Below, in pieces: positions 58,735 to 64,000 of a stretch of 64,000 nt of DNA (the stretch's first letter is position 1; every line of letters begins with the position of its first letter). The stretch covers positions 3,414,501 through 3,478,500 of the forward strand of contig NC_088295.1 in NCBI RefSeq assembly GCF_032854445.1, read 5' to 3'. The notes under the pieces were generated by a model. That model was not told the DNA's origin. It ran no database searches and worked only from the letters and a program-made list of their open reading frames with translations. The position numbers and the translations under genes are program-made. This DNA is from Liolophura sinensis (Eukaryota; Mollusca; Polyplacophora; Chitonida; Chitonidae).

Positions 58735-59850
58735 CATTGAATGTGCCAGAAGGTGTCTATACTGTGTTGATCACCTATTACACCTAGACTTTCCCAGACA
58801 CCTAAGACATCCTGATAGTGTGGGAAAGTGCCACAAGGTATCAGTGCTCATGGATCAGCACCTATCATACTGTGACTTTCTCAGACACGTTGGAGACCCT
58901 GATGGTGTAAATGAGCCACAGTGCTGAGTTGATCAGCACCCAGCACACCTAGACTTTTCCCAGACACCTTGGATGGTGTGTGAAGGTGCAGATTTGATCA
59001 CACACAGTTAGTTACCCAGATACTGTGGTCACCCTGATGTGTGTAAATGTGCCACAAGGTGTCAGTGCTGAGTTGATCAGCACCCATCACACCTAGGCTT
59101 TTCCCAGACACCTTGGATGGTGTGTGAAGGTGCAGATTTGATCACACAGAGTTAGTTACCCAGATACTGTGGTCACCCTGATGTGTGTAAATGTGCCACA
59201 AGGTGTCAGTGCTGAGTTGATCAGCACCCATCACACCTAGGCTTTTCCCAGACACCTTGGATGGTGTGTGAAGGTGCAGAGTTGATAACACAGTTAATTA
59301 CCCAGATGCTATGGACACCTTGATAGCATGTGAATGTGCCACGAGGTGTCAGTGCTGTGTTGATCAGCACCCAGCACACCTAGGCTTTTCCCAGACACCT
59401 TGGATGGTGTGTGAAGGTGCAGAGTTGATCACACAGTTAGTTACCCAGATGCTATGGACACCTTGATAGCATGTGAATGTGCCACGAGGTGTCAGTGCTG
59501 AGTTGATCAGCACCCAGCACACCTAGACTTTTCCCAGACACCTTGGATGGTGTGTGAAGGTGCAGAGTTGATCACACACAGTTAGTTACCCAGATACTGT
59601 GGTCACCCTGATGGTGTGTAAATGTGCCACAAGGTGTCAGTGCTGAGTTGATTAGCACTCATCACACCTAGGCTTTTCCCAGACACCTTGGATGGTGTGT
59701 GAAGGTGCTGAGTTGATCACACACAGTTAGTTACCCAGATACTGAGGACACCCTTATGGCCTTTGAACGTGCCACAAGGTGTCAGTGCTGTGTTGATTAG
59801 CTTCCATCACACATAGCCTTGTCCAGATACTGTGGACACAGTAACTGTGT
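58735..59850. repeat. ~140-base tandem repeat, ~7 copies
   Basis: The unit holds gtgccacaaggtgtcagtgc, gagttgatcagcacccatca, cacctaggcttttcccagac, accttggatggtgtgtgaag and a gttacccagatactgtgg segment. The first copies are shorter and more diverged. It lies between the convergent cytohesin and HDHD2 genes. Confidence 0.9.
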
Positions 59851-60471
59851 TGAAGATGTAAAAATCAGTATCATTTACTGTGTCAAGGTCACGAGTTTTG
59901 TATGTGGCCAAAACATGAAACGTTTCTTGGGGAACCACAGCTCTTGTGGGCTTAATAATGAATAGGGTGACAGCAATGAATGTAGGTAAAACTTATTTAA
60001 TGTTGTAAATATGAGGTTAGACCACTGCAGGACATCTGCAGTTAAATCATACTGTAAATAGACAAAGCCTGACCTGTGTAGTACACAGTGAGACAGAAGC
60101 TGGGTCTCAGTATGCAAAACCTCTGTCTATAACACTGTAAATACAGATCACAATAAACTCAACTCATGTAAGCTATGTAAATCCAGTTCTGTTCCTCAGT
60201 CAGTGAGAATGAAGTGGATATCATGTTTTCTCTGGCACTTTTTTCTCATAAAGCTATGTTTTAAAAGCGAAATATCCTGAAATAAGGGGTAGTTTTGGTG
60301 ACCATTCCCATCTTGAATGGCAATACACAAATAATCAATCCTTGGTTCAGCCACTCCAAAAATGAGTTAAGAGGAATGGACAGTGTGAGGTTATTGGCAG
60401 CGATGAAAGTCACATCGGGCAATATCCATTCTCTGGCAGAAAACTTCTGGCTGTTAAGTCCATTAGATTTG

Positions 60472-62829
60472 TCAAACGCATTCAAGAATGAAATCCACAG
60501 CTTTCGAGAAATTAGCACAGGTGCAGTAAGGTTTGTCTTTGATCTTTGACTCGTCACCTTCCCTGTATTTACCTACAGTTTGAAAAAGAGAACAGAAAAC
60601 AAGTGATGAAGCAGAACAAGCACAGAAGTCCAAGGGTTTGTCCTGATGGTTGATGAGGTGTATTTAAATGGCTTACCAGGGCCTCAGCTACATATCTCTA
60701 AACCATTAACGTTAGAGATCAAATGAGCATATATTGATGATTGTATTTGTCCAACTATGATTTCCTCCATCACTAAGTTATTGATTTAGCCTGATTGTGT
60801 GAGTTTTATTGATCTTAGAAAGGTGTTTTGAGGTTTGTTTGGAGGGTAGGATGATATACTGCTGAAAACTTAAATTTTACCAACATGTTAAGACTCTACT
60901 TGCCTTGTAAAATGCGCTTTTATGAGTGAATGTTTGCGCCAAATCCACCAATGATGGTACATACACATTAGAATTTATATTATGAGTAAATTAAATACTG
61001 CCCATACTTTCTACAAAAGTTAAAACGAATAGTGATAGGTCAATGTACAAGAAAGTATGTTAACACACAGAACGAAATCAGCAAAAACCCCATGAAAGCC
61101 ATACACCTAGGTTTGAATCTTCTACATTATTTCTCCGAGAGGCTGTGGTAGTGATTAACTGAGGAAATATTGATACTACATATTAAGCTAACTCTTGTAA
61201 TTTTTGGAACAGATACTAGTACTGTTGAAGGTAGAATATTACATTTCTTTACCAGCCTTGTGGAAAAGTAAAGATATGTTGTTCATAAGATGGTCTAACC
61301 ACGTGAGAAAAAAAGAAACCCAATATTCCTGCTACAGTTACATATATATTGGCTAAAATGAGCAGACTGAGTGTCCCAAATTTGGAAGAAATACTGTACA
61401 CATGTACATATACACTTGTGCTACACACAGATGAATCCCTCCAAATTTTTATTTACCCTAAATGACCATCGTCCATAACTAACCTGCCCATTTTTCCTGA
61501 TTCTGAGAGTTCTATTGAATGTAGAAAAGTGTTTTGAGGTTTGCTTGGAACATGGGATGATATTCTACTGGAAAATTATAAGCTTCACCAACAAAAATAA
61601 TATTTTGTGACATTTTTTTGCGTCTAAAAATGCACGCGAAATTTTAACTAAGAGCTCTAGGGGGAAGTCCTACATTCCAAACCTGTTTGGATTTTGGAGC
61701 ACAAGCCCCTTGGAATTTTAAAGTACAAACCTGTCTGAACAAGGATTCCTCTGATGCCAATTTTCTGGGCGCCTTCAATATCGTCACGAGCATCCTAAAT
61801 GCAAAGATACAATATAATGTAAACTGTCTCAGCAACTATGACAATACTGCAGCTCTGAGGAGTATAGCTGAGGTCAAACTACAATTTATTTCACTGTAAT
61901 TATAACTACATGTGAATGTAGCTTCAAAAGTTACTCTACACCAAATGAAACAAGAATATTTTTTGTTTTGTTTTTATGGATGGGACACTAAATTCATTAG
62001 TAAAACTGATTGTGTTTGACATACACTAGATGAAGTACAGTGTTACCCCAGCTTTCATTAGACAAGACTGACATCCTCATAGATAGATACTCCCAAATGA
62101 TGGCCCTTTCTCTGCCTCACGCCATTACAAATTACCAGCTCTACTCGCACAGCATGCCACTTTGAGTTTCACCTGGCAAAAGTCGGGGAATGTAAATAGA
62201 AGCGTAACCTCCTATCATACTCTAAACAGCAAACATTGTATTTCAAAATTTATGTGTCAGAAATCCTGCTTCTCTGCATGTACATACATCCCCAATCATG
62301 ACAGCCTTGTCAATGGAAACTCCTAATTCATCCAAAGCTGAGGTAAAAAATGAGGCCTCTGGTTTCCCCACAACTTCTGCAGTGACACCAGCAGCATACT
62401 CAAGTCCTGCCACAAATGGTCCTAAAGTCACAAGAAAACACTTCATCTCGCTTAATAATATCAATGAAAGACCGCAGAACAATGGCCAACTTACAAGACC
62501 TAGCATATTGTGTAACTACTGCGTAATTTGTGGAAATGTTGATTTTACCTGAAACTTAACAACATAGTTTATTTAGTAACAAGGATCACCTAAAAAGAAT
62601 GCTTGGAATCTGTTGTCAGAATTCAAGTGCAAAACCAATTAAGCCAGCAAGAATAACCCCTTTACATTCTGTATTTCTGTTTTCCTTATTTTGCCTCGAT
62701 AATCATCAGAAATAAAAAAGAAAATATTTGAGCATTACTGACAAACCTGGCCCAAGGGCTAGTCCATCAGATCTCCTGTAGTATCTTGCCTTATGAATGC
62801 CAATGAGAGGTGCTCCTGTTAGAAGTAGC
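60472..62829 (-). CDS. HDHD2: HDHD2-like HAD phosphatase, C-terminal four exons
   Basis: Exons in transcript order: 62747-62829, 62288-62421, 61731-61794 and 60472-60572 (stop TGA at 60472-60474). Phases agree throughout; 127 residues are visible. The reading runs [17 protein letters not shown], then [26 protein letters not shown] (the conserved Lys of HAD motif III), [15 protein letters not shown] (motif IV acidic cluster, split across two exons), [19 protein letters not shown], and ends [12 protein letters not shown]. This is the C-terminal half of haloacid-dehalogenase-like hydrolase domain-containing 2, a soluble Mg2+-dependent phosphatase-fold protein whose substrate is not well established. 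The N-terminal half with the nucleophile Asp lies beyond base 64000. The first visible exon begins exactly where the following minisatellite starts. Confidence 0.94.
60795..60880 (+). repeat. Dispersed repeat, copy 3
   Basis: gatcttagaaaggtgttttg then aggtttgtttggagggtagg and atgatatactgctgaaaa. It matches the copies at 29213 and 61495 best and lies in an HDHD2 intron. Confidence 0.65.
61495..61585 (+). repeat. Dispersed repeat, copy 4
   Basis: gattctgagagttctattga, tgtagaaaagtgttttgagg and tttgcttggaacatgggatg, then atattctactggaaaatt. It lies in the same HDHD2 intron as copy 3, about 700 bases away and in the same orientation. Confidence 0.65.
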
Positions 62830-64000
62830 CTGAAACACAAGATGCATGTCACTGATGATAACACCCTATCCCATGGTCAACAGGAGCCTAACACATGAGG
62901 TACATGTCACTGATGATAAAACCCTATCCCATGGTCAACAGGAGCCTAACACATGAGGTACATGTTACTGATGATAACACCCTAGTCCACAGTCAACAGG
63001 AGCTTAACACATGAGGTATATGTCACTGATGATAACACCCTAGTCCACTGTCAACAGGAGCTTAACACATGAGGTACATGTCACTGATGATAAAACCCTA
63101 TCCCACAGTCAACAGGAGCCTAACACACGAGGTACATGTTACTGATGATAACACCCTAGTCCATAGTCAACAGGAGCCTAACACACGAGGTACATGTTAC
63201 TGATGATAACACCCTATCCCACAGTCAACAGAAGCCCAACACATGAGGTACATGTCACTGATGATAATACCCTAGTCCACAGTCAACAGGAGTGTAACAC
63301 ATGAGGTACATGTCACTGATGATAATACCCTAGTCCACAGTCAACAGGAGTGTAACACATGAGGTACATGTCACTGATGATAACACCCTATCCCACAGTC
63401 AACAGGAGCCTAACACACGGGGTACATGTTACTGATGATAACACCCTAGTCCACAGTCAACAGGAGCCTAACACATGAGTCAACAGGAGTCTAACACACG
63501 AGGTACATCTCACTGATGATAACACCCTATCCCATGGTTAACAGGAGCCTAACACAAGAGGTACATGTTACTGATGATAACACCCTAGTCCATAGTCAAC
63601 AGGAGCCTAACACATGAGGTACATATCACTGATGATAACACCCTAGTCAACAGGAGCCTAACACATGAGGTATATGTCACTCATGATAACACCCTAGTCC
63701 ACAGTCAACAGGAGCCTAACACATGAGGTACATGTCACTGATGATAACACCCTATCCCATGGTCAACAGAAGCCTGAAACATGAGGTACATGTCACTGAT
63801 GATAACACCCTATTCCATGGTCAACAGGAGCCTAACACACGAGGTACATGTTACTGATGATAACACCCTATCCCATGGTCAACAGGAGCCTAACACATGA
63901 GGTACATGTTACTGATGATAACACCCTAGTCCACAGTCAACAGGAGCGTAACACACGACGTACATGTCACTGATGATAACACCCTAGTCCACAGTCAACA
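62830..64000. repeat. ~58-base minisatellite built on an HDHD2 splice acceptor, ~20 copies
   Basis: The unit agcctaacacatgaggtaca plus tgtcactgatgataacaccc and tagtccacagtcaacagg repeats to the right edge and beyond. The first unit begins in the exon: agcctgaaac holds the true acceptor TTTCAG|GCT on the minus strand, and later units read TGTTAG|GCTCCTG. The unit near 63770 keeps agcctgaaac exactly. The decoy acceptors lie upstream of the true one. Confidence 0.9.

Overview
The window is eukaryotic nuclear DNA from an invertebrate animal. Genes are split into short exons with GT-AG introns, no bacterial-style operons are present, and introns and intergenic DNA are full of minisatellites. The encoded proteins are animal-specific: a WDR13 orthologue, a lemur-type tyrosine kinase, a cytohesin and an HDHD2-like phosphatase. 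A tRNA-derived SINE ending in an AATAAATAAA-type tail is present in several copies. The style of this SINE and the non-vertebrate features of the proteins suggest a lophotrochozoan, possibly a mollusc; that placement is inference.

Layout. (1) 473-4099, minus strand: the first five coding exons of WDR13; the WD40 part lies off the left edge. (2) 7152-24885, minus strand: a lemur tyrosine kinase (LMTK/AATYK family). Ten consecutive exons give a membrane segment, a juxtamembrane region, a complete kinase domain and a long acidic tail, 846 residues in one continuous phase-consistent reading; the C-terminal end is less certain. (3) 24892-26390: a head-to-head intergenic region. (4) 26391-57181, plus strand: a complete cytohesin (ARF guanine-nucleotide exchange factor), 12 exons, 400 residues, with an 18 kb third intron. 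A 15-base candidate microexon sits at the PH-domain position where vertebrate cytohesins have the diglycine/triglycine splice choice. (5) 60472-62829, minus strand: the last four exons of an HDHD2 orthologue; its 5' end lies off the right edge.

The rest is repeats. At least fifteen tandem arrays with units of 19 to about 140 bases occur. Four of them run right into an exon boundary, so that every unit carries a copy of that splice donor or acceptor: two LMTK donors, one LMTK acceptor and one HDHD2 acceptor. One LMTK intron (14143-16934) has such an array at both ends. The large cytohesin intron holds a sequence-identical-looking 1459-base tandem duplication, a probable TTAA-flanked MITE, a full-length SINE with a 10-base target duplication, and two large arrays.

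The genes are functionally unrelated (a WD40 scaffold, a membrane-associated kinase, an ARF-GEF, a HAD phosphatase) and there is no sign of a gene cluster. The most interesting signals are the cytohesin microexon and the junction-spanning minisatellites. All exon limits were read by hand from splice signals, phase and family similarity; no alignment or transcript data were available.
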